Shown one piece after another: positions 27,589 through 34,836 of a DNA stretch of 64,000 nucleotides (its first letter is position 1; every line of letters begins with the position of its first letter). The DNA comes from Eubacteriaceae bacterium (GTDB lineage Bacteria; Bacillota; Clostridia; Lachnospirales; Lachnospiraceae). A model generated the notes under the pieces. That model was not told the DNA's origin. It saw only the letters and a list, made by a program, of their open reading frames with translations, and searched no databases. The translations under genes and the position numbers were made by a program. The stretch lies in NCBI GenBank assembly GCA_902362875.1, contig CABIYF010000003.1, positions 93,032-157,031 on the forward strand, written 5' to 3'.

Positions 27589-27636
27589 AAAAAGAAAGCT
27601 GAAATTTAAGAGTTGATTTCAGCTTTCTTTTTTATT
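27589..27636. terminator. Bidirectional terminator between scrK and the convergent secreted-protein gene
   Basis: AAAGAAAGCTGAAAT (27591-27605) and ATTTCAGCTTTCTTT (27616-27630) form a perfect 15-bp stem with a 10-nt loop. The forward side ends in T-rich sequence; the A-rich 5' side gives T on the other strand. It can serve both converging transcripts. Confidence 0.88.
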
Positions 27637-27680
27637 AAATAATTTCTATTAAGTAATGATATTGATACAAAAGACTCAGA

Positions 27681-28541
27681 TTATCCAGCTAATCTTGCAT
27701 TTACACCCTGAAACCAAGGTTTTGTAAAGTCATATTTTGCACCGTTCACATGTGCCCATCCAGTCTTTTTCCCATATTTAAATTGTAAGTAAATGACATT
27801 CTTTGATAATGATAATTTTGTCAGAGTCACAACTTTACCTTTTGGAACAGTATAAGCGACTTTAGAACCATTATAGAAAGTAAGTTTTTTTGCAGTCACA
27901 AACTGATTCTTGGCAAAATATTTGGAATATTTATCTTTTCTGTTATTGGCGATCAGACTTTTTACGGTTGTTGTAGAAGTTGTGGAAGCGACAAGTTTTC
28001 CTTTGCTGTACTTATAAGGAATGTTCCATGAAATCCAGCCGACTTCTGCAGGCTGATCAGTATTACTGATCGTCACATAATTCTTATCGGCAGCAACGAT
28101 CTCATTTTGATAAGATCCATTGGAATTAAAAGAATTAATGCAGTTTAACTTTTGGGTTTTCTTGTTATAAGCATAAATCTGATTGAATGTAACGTAGTCA
28201 TTATCACCACGTCCTACAAACTGAAGAAACTCACGACTTTTTGACATATTCGCATAAATTACATTAATGGTGTAAAAAGAGCTGTCTTTCAAAGACTTGG
28301 AATAAACCGTTTTTTTATTCATCGTAACTTTGATCTTGTTGATATAATCGTTCTTATCTTTGCTTGTTGTGATCTTGATGGTATCAGCTTTTCCATCTCC
28401 ATTCATATCAACCTTTGCATTATAAGTTCCTTTTTTCGCTGGAATTGTTTTGACAGCGGCTTTTGTAATTGCTGGAGCATTGAAACACATCAGCAGACCT
28501 AATGCAGCACAACCAGCGATTTTGGTAAATGTTTTTCTCAT
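27681..28541 (-). CDS. Secreted protein of unknown function with calcium-loop-like and SH3-like parts
   Basis: A 286-residue protein with a clear signal peptide (residues 1 to about 28, cleavage near 'ITKA-A'). A short Asp-rich loop, 'KVDMNGDGKADTIKI', resembles EF-hand/dockerin-type calcium loops or FG-GAP-like repeats. The C-terminal 80 residues ('KLTFYNGSKVAYTVPKGKVV...KTGWAHV') look like a bacterial SH3-type domain. No catalytic motif was recognised. AAGGAGG precedes ATG 28541; a TTG two codons upstream is in frame but too close to the RBS. It is monocistronic and convergent with scrK. Function unknown. Confidence 0.75.
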   Translation of the reverse strand: MRKTFTKIAGCAALGLLMCFNAPAITKAAVKTIPAKKGTYNAKVDMNGDGKADTIKITTSKDKNDYINKIKVTMNKKTVYSKSLKDSSFYTINVIYANMSKSREFLQFVGRGDNDYVTFNQIYAYNKKTQKLNCINSFNSNGSYQNEIVAADKNYVTISNTDQPAEVGWISWNIPYKYSKGKLVASTTSTTTVKSLIANNRKDKYSKYFAKNQFVTAKKLTFYNGSKVAYTVPKGKVVTLTKLSLSKNVIYLQFKYGKKTGWAHVNGAKYDFTKPWFQGVNARLAG

Positions 28542-28944
28542 GTCCAAATCCCTCCTTAAACTTATTGAAAATATATGAGAATGTTACATTTAATTCTATT
28601 GTATCATATAGTTTCAAAAAGATATCTTTTTTTGAAAATCTTCACAAAGACTTAAGAATATCGAAATTAGTTGAAAAAACATTGTAAAAAGTGCATAAAA
28701 ATAGTAATAAACAAATACGTATATTGAATGATATGCCGAAATTTAAAAAAGTACTTATACGAAGCATCAAAAGTATGTATAATAAACAACTGGTAAGAAA
28801 TAAGCAGGTAAAAAACGCAGTGAAAGATTGCACACGACAGTGGAGATTGGTAACGAGTTTTGTTCAGATCTCCGCTGTTTTTTTGAGCTTATTTTTGGAA
28901 TAAGAAACAAACAATGAATTTTTTAAGAAGAAGGAGAGAGAAAA
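28542..28944. other. 403-nt intergenic region with a terminator-ended short transcript unit
   Basis: This gap between divergent genes holds the upstream region of the secreted-protein gene (minus strand) and, on the plus strand, a possible -10 box TATAAT at 28778-28783 without a good -35, then an intrinsic terminator at 28837-28884. The plus-strand segment of about 95 nt codes for no credible protein. It may be a small RNA or an attenuating leader of the gene at 28945. Confidence 0.45.
28837..28885 (+). terminator. Terminator or attenuator hairpin upstream of the DUF2798 gene
   Basis: ACAGTGGAGAT (28837-28847) pairs with ATCTCCGCTGT (28868-28878; one mismatch) and is followed by seven T. No gene precedes it on this strand, so it must end a short noncoding transcript, or act as an attenuator for the gene starting 60 nt downstream. 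Confidence 0.7.
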
Positions 28945-29427
28945 ATGCCACAGAATAAAAGAGAAAGTCTTATCTATACATTCATCATGTGTTTTATCAT
29001 GGTATTTTGGATGAGCATATACAACGTATCATTACATATGGGTGGAGTATCCATGGAAGCAGTGAAACAGGGATGGTTAGGATTCCCAATCGCATATATT
29101 TTTGCAATGTGCTGTGACTGGTTTTTTGTATCTAAGATCGCAAAAGGATTTGCTTTTAGATTCCTTGTAAAACCAGACAGCTCTATGTTAAGAACAGCAA
29201 TCAGCGTATCTTGCTGCATGGTTGTACCTATGGTTATTATTATGTCACTTTATGGAGCAGTGGAAGTAAGTATCGAGATGGGGAATTTCTCAAACTTACT
29301 GATGATGTGGGTGACAAATATTCCTAAGAACTTTGTAATGGCACTTCCTTATCAGCTGATCGTTGCGGGGCCTCTATCTCGCTTTGTATTTAGAGCTGCA
29401 TTTCCAGAAGGAAAAGTACTTGCTTAA
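28945..29427 (+). CDS. DUF2798-family membrane protein
   Basis: A 160-residue protein with four hydrophobic helices arranged as two similar halves: 'FIMCFIMVFWMSIYNVSL' and 'VSCCMVVPMVIIMSLYGA', each followed by a helix ending in '(F/Y)PIAYIFA' or 'LPYQLIVAGPLSRF'. This is the DUF2798 pattern. Function is unknown. RBS AAGGAGAG precedes ATG. It may be controlled by the hairpin at 28837-28885. Confidence 0.75.
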   Translation: MPQNKRESLIYTFIMCFIMVFWMSIYNVSLHMGGVSMEAVKQGWLGFPIAYIFAMCCDWFFVSKIAKGFAFRFLVKPDSSMLRTAISVSCCMVVPMVIIMSLYGAVEVSIEMGNFSNLLMMWVTNIPKNFVMALPYQLIVAGPLSRFVFRAAFPEGKVLA

Positions 29428-29542
29428 TTAGCATCATATAATTGAAGGTATAAAAATACTAAAATAAGTCGATAAATCCGCAAAAATAATGTAAAATAGT
29501 TTATATAGAATACAAAATAAATCAGACAGAATGGAGGTATAT

Positions 29543-29810
29543 ATGCTAACAGTAGAACAGTTAGCAAATATGATAGACCATACAAATCTGAAAGCATTTG
29601 CGGATGATCCGGCGTTTACGAAATTATGTGATGAGGCGAAAAAATATCATTTTAAGATGGTAGCAATTAATCCGGCACAGACCGTACGCTGTAAAGAAAA
29701 GATGCGATTGAAAAAGGTGCCGATGAGATCGATTATGTGATCAATGTTGAAGAATATATGAAGCAGGAATAAGAGAAATGATAGAGAAACTTCATATGGA
29801 AGTTCTCTGA
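29543..29810 (+). pseudogene. deoC: deoC (deoxyribose-phosphate aldolase) remnant
   Basis: The start is well preserved with RBS GGAGG and ATG 29543: 'LTVEQLANMIDHTNLKAFA' and 'KYHFKMVAINPAQTV' match the N-terminus of class I DeoC. After residue about 53 the frame changes; 'AIEKGADEIDYVIN', an internal DeoC segment, continues in a second frame from 29701. A third frame then gives 'GIREMIEKLHMEVL' up to 29810. About 30 internal codons and the entire catalytic C-terminal half (with the Schiff-base Lys) are missing. The intact enzyme has about 220 residues. It cannot be functional. Confidence 0.85.
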
Positions 29811-30271
29811 TCAGTTTCTTCTATAACATCCAAAAGCTGGTGTTCATCCCAGTCTTCAGAAATTGCAAAAAGCGCTTTATAAAAATAAATCAGAGTCTGA
29901 TCATCAAGATTACCACGGCGCAGCTTTATGATTGCATCAGCGGCCATCCTCTGAATCTTGTGCAAGAGTGCAAGTTTTAATTCACGGATCTCATCAGATG
30001 CATTATAAAGCCTGCTCATATCATAATCATCAGAATTGCCGCAACGTGCAGCGCATGACTCGCACATTGGGGCAATTTTTGATTTCTCAGCTTTGATAAG
30101 AGATAAAGTACTTGAAATCGTACCATCGGATAAGGAAGTATCTGCACTGTCAAGAAGTGCCTGCAGGATCAGAAGATCTGTGCGGGCACTTTTTTTGTGC
30201 ATGGAGCAGACACGGGAGAGTCCGATCGTACATCCAATTAACTCATCTCTTAAGGACAATAAACCAGCCAT
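29792..30271 (-). CDS. Small helical protein resembling the N-terminal region of hybrid-cluster protein
   Basis: A 159-residue, mostly helical protein with five Cys. 'IGCTIGLSRVC' resembles the 'GCTIxGxCG' segment of hydroxylamine reductase/hybrid-cluster protein (Hcp), and the C-terminal part ('LLHKIQRMAADAIIKLRRGN...YFYKALFAISED') resembles Hcp helical repeats. 'MCESCAARCG' in the middle could bind a metal or iron-sulfur cluster. The cluster-binding C-terminal domain of Hcp (over 500 residues in total) is absent. It starts 4 nt after the cupin gene, so the two form an operon. I do not know a function for the stand-alone form. Confidence 0.6.
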   Translation of the reverse strand: MAGLLSLRDELIGCTIGLSRVCSMHKKSARTDLLILQALLDSADTSLSDGTISSTLSLIKAEKSKIAPMCESCAARCGNSDDYDMSRLYNASDEIRELKLALLHKIQRMAADAIIKLRRGNLDDQTLIYFYKALFAISEDWDEHQLLDVIEETDQRTSI

Positions 30272-30275
30272 GCGA

Positions 30276-30629
30276 TTAATCCTGCTCTAATGGGAAGATG
30301 ACAACTAACATCATCTTAAAAGCTTCCACTGCGTGTACAGAGTGTGGTTTCTTTGCTGGCATAACAAGTGTTTCGCCCTGATTTAAGATATATTCTTTGC
30401 CGTCAACAACAAATTTTCCTGTTCCTTCCATAACAGTCACCATGGCATCTCCGATAGAGTCATGTGTTCCGATTTCTTCACCTTTGGCAAATGCAAACAG
30501 TGTAACGCTTACGAAGTCGTTCTGAGCCAATGTTTTGCTGACTACCTGTCCAGCCTCTACGTTTACCTGGTCTGCGATCTTTAATACTTTCTCGTGTTCG
30601 ATATTTTTAACATATGGATATGCGTTCAT
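30276..30629 (-). CDS. Single-domain cupin protein
   Basis: A 117-residue cupin with motif 1 'GEEIGTHDSIGDAMVTVMEG' (H and E/D positions for metal) and motif 2 'LVMPAKKPHSVHAVEAF'. These are small beta-barrel proteins; the ligand cannot be told. RBS AAGGAGA precedes the ATG. It forms an operon with the Hcp-like gene downstream. A perfect short inverted repeat (30704-30719) lies upstream. Confidence 0.85.
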   Translation of the reverse strand: MNAYPYVKNIEHEKVLKIADQVNVEAGQVVSKTLAQNDFVSVTLFAFAKGEEIGTHDSIGDAMVTVMEGTGKFVVDGKEYILNQGETLVMPAKKPHSVHAVEAFKMMLVVIFPLEQD

Positions 30630-30703
30630 AATAAAATCTCCTTTTCTAACGATGATAATTTCATAAATCTGTATTTAGTATATCCTAAATATAAGAAAAA
30701 GTC

Positions 30704-30719
30704 TGTTGTTTTTACAACA
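30704..30719. promoter_or_regulatory. Inverted repeat upstream of the cupin operon
   Basis: TGTTGT-TTTT-ACAACA is a perfect 6-bp inverted repeat 75 nt upstream of the cupin start, and 119 nt before the divergent aminopeptidase gene. It may be an operator of a CRP/FNR-type or other dimeric regulator. No regulator gene is adjacent. Inference from symmetry and place only. Confidence 0.4.
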
Positions 30720-30837
30720 AAATGAATTGAGAAGAAATATCATATTACAGATATATCAAACTGACATAACCTCATTTCTTTCCTTTCCTATATAAATGTG
30801 CTAGAATAATCGTTAGAAAATTTTTGGAGGAAAAACA

Positions 30838-32127
30838 ATGAAAAACAGTGTCAAAAATTTAATGGAATTTATTGATCATAGTCCAAGCTGCTTTCATGTG
30901 ATCGATAATGCAAGAAAACAGTTTATGGAACATGGTTTTACAGAGTTAAAAGAAAAAGAATATTGGAAGCTTGAGGAAGGAAAGAGTTACTTTGTTACGA
31001 GAAATGGAAGCTCTATCATAGCATTTCATCTGCCAAAGAAAGATTTTAAAGGTTTTCACATCGTGGCAAGCCACAGTGATTCTCCAACTTACCGAATCAA
31101 AGAACAGCCAGAGATTCATGTAGAGAAACATTATACGAAGTTAAATATTGAGCGATACGGAGGAATGATCCCAGAAACATGGTTTGATCGTCCATTGTCT
31201 GTTGCGGGACGCATTATAATAGAAGAAAGTGGTCAGATCAAGGATCAGTTATTCGATGTAGACAGAGATCTTCTGATCATTCCAAATCTTGCGATTCATA
31301 TGTCAAGATCTTCTAAGGACTCAAAAGCGTTAAATCCACAAAAAGATCTGCTCCCATTATGTGGAGGTGATCTGTCCAAGGATGGATTTGAGGAAATGAT
31401 CGCGAAAGAAGCAGGAGTGAAAAAAGAAGATATCTTATCCTATGACCTGTTTTTATATAACCGAATGAAAGGAACTACACTTGGAATCAACGAAGAATTT
31501 GTTGCAGCACCAAAATTAGATGATCTTGAATGTGCATATTCATCCATCGAAGGAATGTTAAATGCCAAACTTTCCGAAGATTATGTCACAATGTGTACGG
31601 TTTTTGACAATGAAGAAGTTGGAAGTGGAACAAAACAGGGCGCAGGATCTACATTTTTCCCAGAAGTATTAAAAAGAATCAGTTATCTTAGTGGAAAAAA
31701 TGAAGAAGAATATTATATGGCAGTGGCAGACAGCTTTATGTTATCCGCAGATAATGCCCATGCAGTTCATCCAAACTATCAGGATAAGACAGATCCTACG
31801 AACCGCCCATATATTAATGAAGGAATCGTATTAAAATACAATGCCTCACAAAAATATACAACCGATGCCAACTCAGCGGCACTCGTAAAATATCTGTGCA
31901 AAAAAGAGAAGATCAACTGTCAGGTATTCTTTAACCGTTCAGATATGTTAGGAGGTTCTACACTTGGAAATATCCTGACTGGGCAGGTGTCAATCAAGGC
32001 AGCAGATATCGGACTGCCACAATTATCCATGCATTCTACATATGAAACAGCTGGATGCAAAGATTTGGATGATATGATCACCCTGATGAGATCTTTTTAT
32101 GAGATTGGAAAGGAAGTGCAGATCTAA
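30838..32127 (+). CDS. apeB: M18 family aminopeptidase
   Basis: A 429-residue metallopeptidase of family M18. The metal-binding and catalytic segments are present: 'IVASHSDSPTYRIK', 'KLDDLECAYSSIEG', 'VFDNEEVGSGTKQGAGSTF' and 'MHSTYETAG' near the C-terminus. It removes N-terminal residues from peptides in the cytoplasm. RBS TGGAGG lies before ATG. Its stop overlaps the next start by one base (TAATG). Confidence 0.93.
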   Translation: MKNSVKNLMEFIDHSPSCFHVIDNARKQFMEHGFTELKEKEYWKLEEGKSYFVTRNGSSIIAFHLPKKDFKGFHIVASHSDSPTYRIKEQPEIHVEKHYTKLNIERYGGMIPETWFDRPLSVAGRIIIEESGQIKDQLFDVDRDLLIIPNLAIHMSRSSKDSKALNPQKDLLPLCGGDLSKDGFEEMIAKEAGVKKEDILSYDLFLYNRMKGTTLGINEEFVAAPKLDDLECAYSSIEGMLNAKLSEDYVTMCTVFDNEEVGSGTKQGAGSTFFPEVLKRISYLSGKNEEEYYMAVADSFMLSADNAHAVHPNYQDKTDPTNRPYINEGIVLKYNASQKYTTDANSAALVKYLCKKEKINCQVFFNRSDMLGGSTLGNILTGQVSIKAADIGLPQLSMHSTYETAGCKDLDDMITLMRSFYEIGKEVQI

Positions 32128-32795
32128 TGGGAGAGAAGCGTTTGCAGATGTCAGAAAGCTTCTTTTTGACGGCAATCCTTGCGATCGTAGGAGGATTTCT
32201 TGATGCATATAGTTATTTGATGCGTGGACATGTATTTGCCAATGCTCAGACAGGAAATATTGTGTTGTTTGGTGTATATCTTGAAAAAAGAGAATTTACA
32301 CAGGCTCTTTATTATTTTGTGCCAATTCTTGCGTTTGCGGTAGGAGTCATTCTTGTTGAGATTGTAAAGCATTTTTATAAGGAAGAACATAAGATTCACT
32401 GGAGACAGAGAATCGTGGCATTGGAGCTTGTATTAGTAACAATTGTTGGATTTATTCCATTAGGACAATATGATGTTGTGGCCAATGTACTGATTTCTTT
32501 TGTATGCTCTATGCAGGTAGAGACATTTCGAAGAGTTCACGGACATCCATTTGCAAGTACGATGTGTACTGGGAACCTAAGAAGCGGAACGGAAGCATTA
32601 TTTCAATATTTTAAAACTGGAGATAAGACATTAAAGCAGAAAAGTTTACGTTACTATGGAATTATCACATTTTTCATCAGCGGGGCAGTGATCGGAGGCT
32701 TTTTAACTGGACGTGCAGGGGAAAGTTCCATCTTTATTTGCAGTATTTTACTCGCGATTGCAACGATTTTAATGGCAAAAGAGTTCAGAATCTAA
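32127..32795 (+). CDS. YoaK/DUF1275-family membrane protein
   Basis: A 222-residue protein with about six membrane helices and the signature 'GFLDAYSYLMRGHVFANAQTGNIVLFG' (G-F-L-D-A start, A-x-A-Q-T-G-N) of the DUF1275/YoaK family; 'STMCTGNLRSG' repeats the T-G-N element in the second half. Function is unknown, presumably transport. Translationally coupled to apeB. Ends at the terminator 32802-32850. Confidence 0.85.
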   Translation: MGEKRLQMSESFFLTAILAIVGGFLDAYSYLMRGHVFANAQTGNIVLFGVYLEKREFTQALYYFVPILAFAVGVILVEIVKHFYKEEHKIHWRQRIVALELVLVTIVGFIPLGQYDVVANVLISFVCSMQVETFRRVHGHPFASTMCTGNLRSGTEALFQYFKTGDKTLKQKSLRYYGIITFFISGAVIGGFLTGRAGESSIFICSILLAIATILMAKEFRI

Positions 32796-32801
32796 CAAAA
32801 A

Positions 32802-32850
32802 GGCTGATTTTACAAAGATTTAACAATGTTTGTGAAATCAGTCTTTTTTT
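32802..32850 (+). terminator. Intrinsic terminator after the YoaK-family gene
   Basis: GGCTGATTTTACAAA (32802-32816) pairs with TTTGTGAAATCAGTC (32829-32843) with two G-U or mismatched positions, followed by eight T. Confidence 0.85.
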
Positions 32851-32926
32851 ATTTGTTACAATAAGGAATAAGAAACCAAACAAAAAAGTTACAAGATTAT
32901 GTAGGAAAACTACAGGAGATTTATTT

Positions 32927-33793
32927 ATGAAAAATAAAATGATCTTACAGATAGAAGAACGATATGCAGATATGAGGGCATCAGAACAGAAAGCAGCAGA
33001 TTATGTGATGGAACATATGGAGATGATCCCGGACATATCGCTTGGGAAACTTGCAAGTGAATGCAAAGTCAGTGAGCCAACTGTCCTTCGTATGGTGAAG
33101 GCGCTTGGCTATCAGGGGCTTCGAGATTTTAGAAACGAAGTGATCTCAGCGCTTGCTGTTACGAAAGAAGAACATCAAAGCCCGGTATTGTATGGATATT
33201 CTTTGAATAAAGAAGATAAGCTTGAGGATATTCCAAGAAAAGTAGTGACGACAACATCAAAGATTCTGGAAGAAAATCTAAAAAACATATCGATCAGAAC
33301 ATATGAAAAGGTCATCAAAGCGATCAAAGATGCAAGAATGATCGATATTTACAGTGTGGAAAATTCAAATGTAATAGCGAAAGACCTGTTGACGAAGCTT
33401 TTATATTTGGGATTTTCCTGCAGGCATATGGATGATACTTATCATCAAAGAATCGCAGCAAGCAATCTGACAAGCGAGGATGTGGCAATTGGTATTTCGT
33501 ATTCAGGATGTTCTGAAGATACGGTTAAAGCAATGAAATCAGCAAAGAAAAGCGGCGCAACAACGATCGCGGTCACCAATTTTAAGGATGCAGTGATCAG
33601 TAAATACGCAGATCTCTTGATCTGTACCAGCCAGAACCAGCAGTTTTATGGCGATGCGATATTTTCAAGAGCTTCCCAGATCGTGCTTGTGGATATGATC
33701 TATATGGGGCTGATCACATCCGACTATGACAGGTATGCAAAATGTTTGGATAAGAGTGCGAAAGTGATCAAGGATAAAGCCTATCAGGAATAA
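32927..33793 (+). CDS. MurR/RpiR-family regulator, probably of the aminoethylphosphonate operon
   Basis: A 288-residue regulator with an N-terminal HTH_6 domain (1 to about 77, 'SLGKLASECKVSEPTVLRMV') and a C-terminal SIS sugar-phosphate-binding domain (about 120-260, 'DVAIGISYSGCSEDTVKAM'). It lies directly before the phosphonate transport and degradation genes in the same orientation, with a terminator between. It probably senses a phosphonate pathway intermediate or a sugar phosphate. The frame opens earlier, but CAGGAG before ATG 32927 fixes the start. Confidence 0.85.
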   Translation: MKNKMILQIEERYADMRASEQKAADYVMEHMEMIPDISLGKLASECKVSEPTVLRMVKALGYQGLRDFRNEVISALAVTKEEHQSPVLYGYSLNKEDKLEDIPRKVVTTTSKILEENLKNISIRTYEKVIKAIKDARMIDIYSVENSNVIAKDLLTKLLYLGFSCRHMDDTYHQRIAASNLTSEDVAIGISYSGCSEDTVKAMKSAKKSGATTIAVTNFKDAVISKYADLLICTSQNQQFYGDAIFSRASQIVLVDMIYMGLITSDYDRYAKCLDKSAKVIKDKAYQE

Positions 33794-33824
33794 ATTATGT
33801 AATTTTACAACAAGTTTGCAATGT

Positions 33825-33866
33825 AAAAACCATGTGAAGTTTAACAAAGACTTTACATGGTTTTTA
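33825..33866 (+). terminator. Intrinsic terminator after the RpiR gene
   Basis: AAAAACCATGTGAAGT (33825-33840) and ACTTTACATGGTTTTT (33850-33865) form a long stem (one mismatch) ending in T. The phosphonate operon downstream must therefore have its own promoter; a TATAAT at 33901-33906 without a good -35 is the only candidate, suggesting activator dependence. Confidence 0.8.
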
Positions 33867-33997
33867 ATTTATCATGATAGTTTGTAAAAAATAGCACTGC
33901 TATAATTGGCGGTGTTGAGAGCAAGAACAACGAACAAACACTTGCAGCGAAAACAAATGGATTGAATAGATTAAGAAACAAAAAAGGAGTTTGTTAT

Positions 33998-34777
33998 ATG
34001 TTAAAACTTGAAAATGTAAAAAAATCTTATGACGGAACAACCGTTTTAGATGGAATTAATTTAGAAATCGAAGATGGTGAGATTGTATCAATCCTCGGAC
34101 CATCTGGTTGTGGAAAGACCACATTATTAAATCTGATCTTAGGAATCACAGATATCGACAGCGGAAAGATCATCTATAATGGAGAAGACCTGACAGGCTG
34201 TCCGATGGAAAAACGAGGATTTAACATTGTATTTCAGGATTATGCATTATTTCCAAATTTAAATGTTTACCAGAACATCACTTACGGATTAAAGAATAAA
34301 CCAAATATCTCAACAAAAGAAGAAGTCGAAGATCTGATCGATCTGCTTGGATTAAGAGAACATCTGACAAAGAAGATCGAACAGTTATCCGGAGGACAAA
34401 AACAGAGAGTTGCACTTGCAAGAACAATGGTTATGAAACCGAAAATCCTTCTATTAGATGAGCCTTTAAGTGCCTTAGATGGTGTGATCAAAGAATCCAT
34501 CAAAGATCGTATCAAAACAATCGCAAAAGAATATCATCTGACAACGATCATCGTAACACATGACCCAGAAGAAGCATTAACATTATCTGATCGTGTCATG
34601 ATCGTAAATCAGGGAAAGATCGCTCAGTTTGGTCAGCCAGAAGAGATCATCAACACACCAAGTGATGCATTTGTAGAGAAATTCATCTTAAATCAGCTTC
34701 GAATCAAGAGAAACAATATCTTTACTTTATTTGGAGATGAAAAAGAAGAAGTAAGAAAGGAAATCAAAGTTTCTTAA
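33998..34777 (+). CDS. 2-aminoethylphosphonate ABC transporter, ATP-binding subunit
   Basis: A 259-residue ABC ATPase with Walker A 'GPSGCGKTTLL', Q-loop region 'FQDYALFPNL', signature 'LSGGQKQRVALARTM' and Walker B 'ILLLDEPLSALDG'. It powers the permease at 34837. Downstream phnW and phnX make 2-aminoethylphosphonate (AEP) the likely substrate, as in PhnT/PhnT2-type systems. The frame opens at 33962, but AAAAGGAG before ATG 33998 decides the start. Confidence 0.88.
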   Translation: MLKLENVKKSYDGTTVLDGINLEIEDGEIVSILGPSGCGKTTLLNLILGITDIDSGKIIYNGEDLTGCPMEKRGFNIVFQDYALFPNLNVYQNITYGLKNKPNISTKEEVEDLIDLLGLREHLTKKIEQLSGGQKQRVALARTMVMKPKILLLDEPLSALDGVIKESIKDRIKTIAKEYHLTTIIVTHDPEEALTLSDRVMIVNQGKIAQFGQPEEIINTPSDAFVEKFILNQLRIKRNNIFTLFGDEKEEVRKEIKVS

Positions 34778-34800
34778 ACCAAAAGGACAGAAACAAAGAA

Positions 34801-34818
34801 ACCAGTCATCTGGCTGGT
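34801..34818 (+). other. Intercistronic hairpin between ABC ATPase and permease genes
   Basis: ACCAGTC-ATCT-GGCTGGT forms a 7-bp stem (one G-U) in the 59-nt gap between the two genes. No T-run follows, so it is not a classic terminator. It may tune mRNA processing or the RBS of the permease gene, which has only a weak GG-A-rich site. Confidence 0.45.
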
Positions 34819-34836
34819 GCTGGCAGGAAAATAGAA

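Noticed and set aside
28691..28903. Possible small protein of 70 residues upstream of the DUF2798 gene
   Set aside because: Its last third is encoded by the terminator hairpin and T-run, it has no RBS, and no family resemblance. Treated as noncoding.
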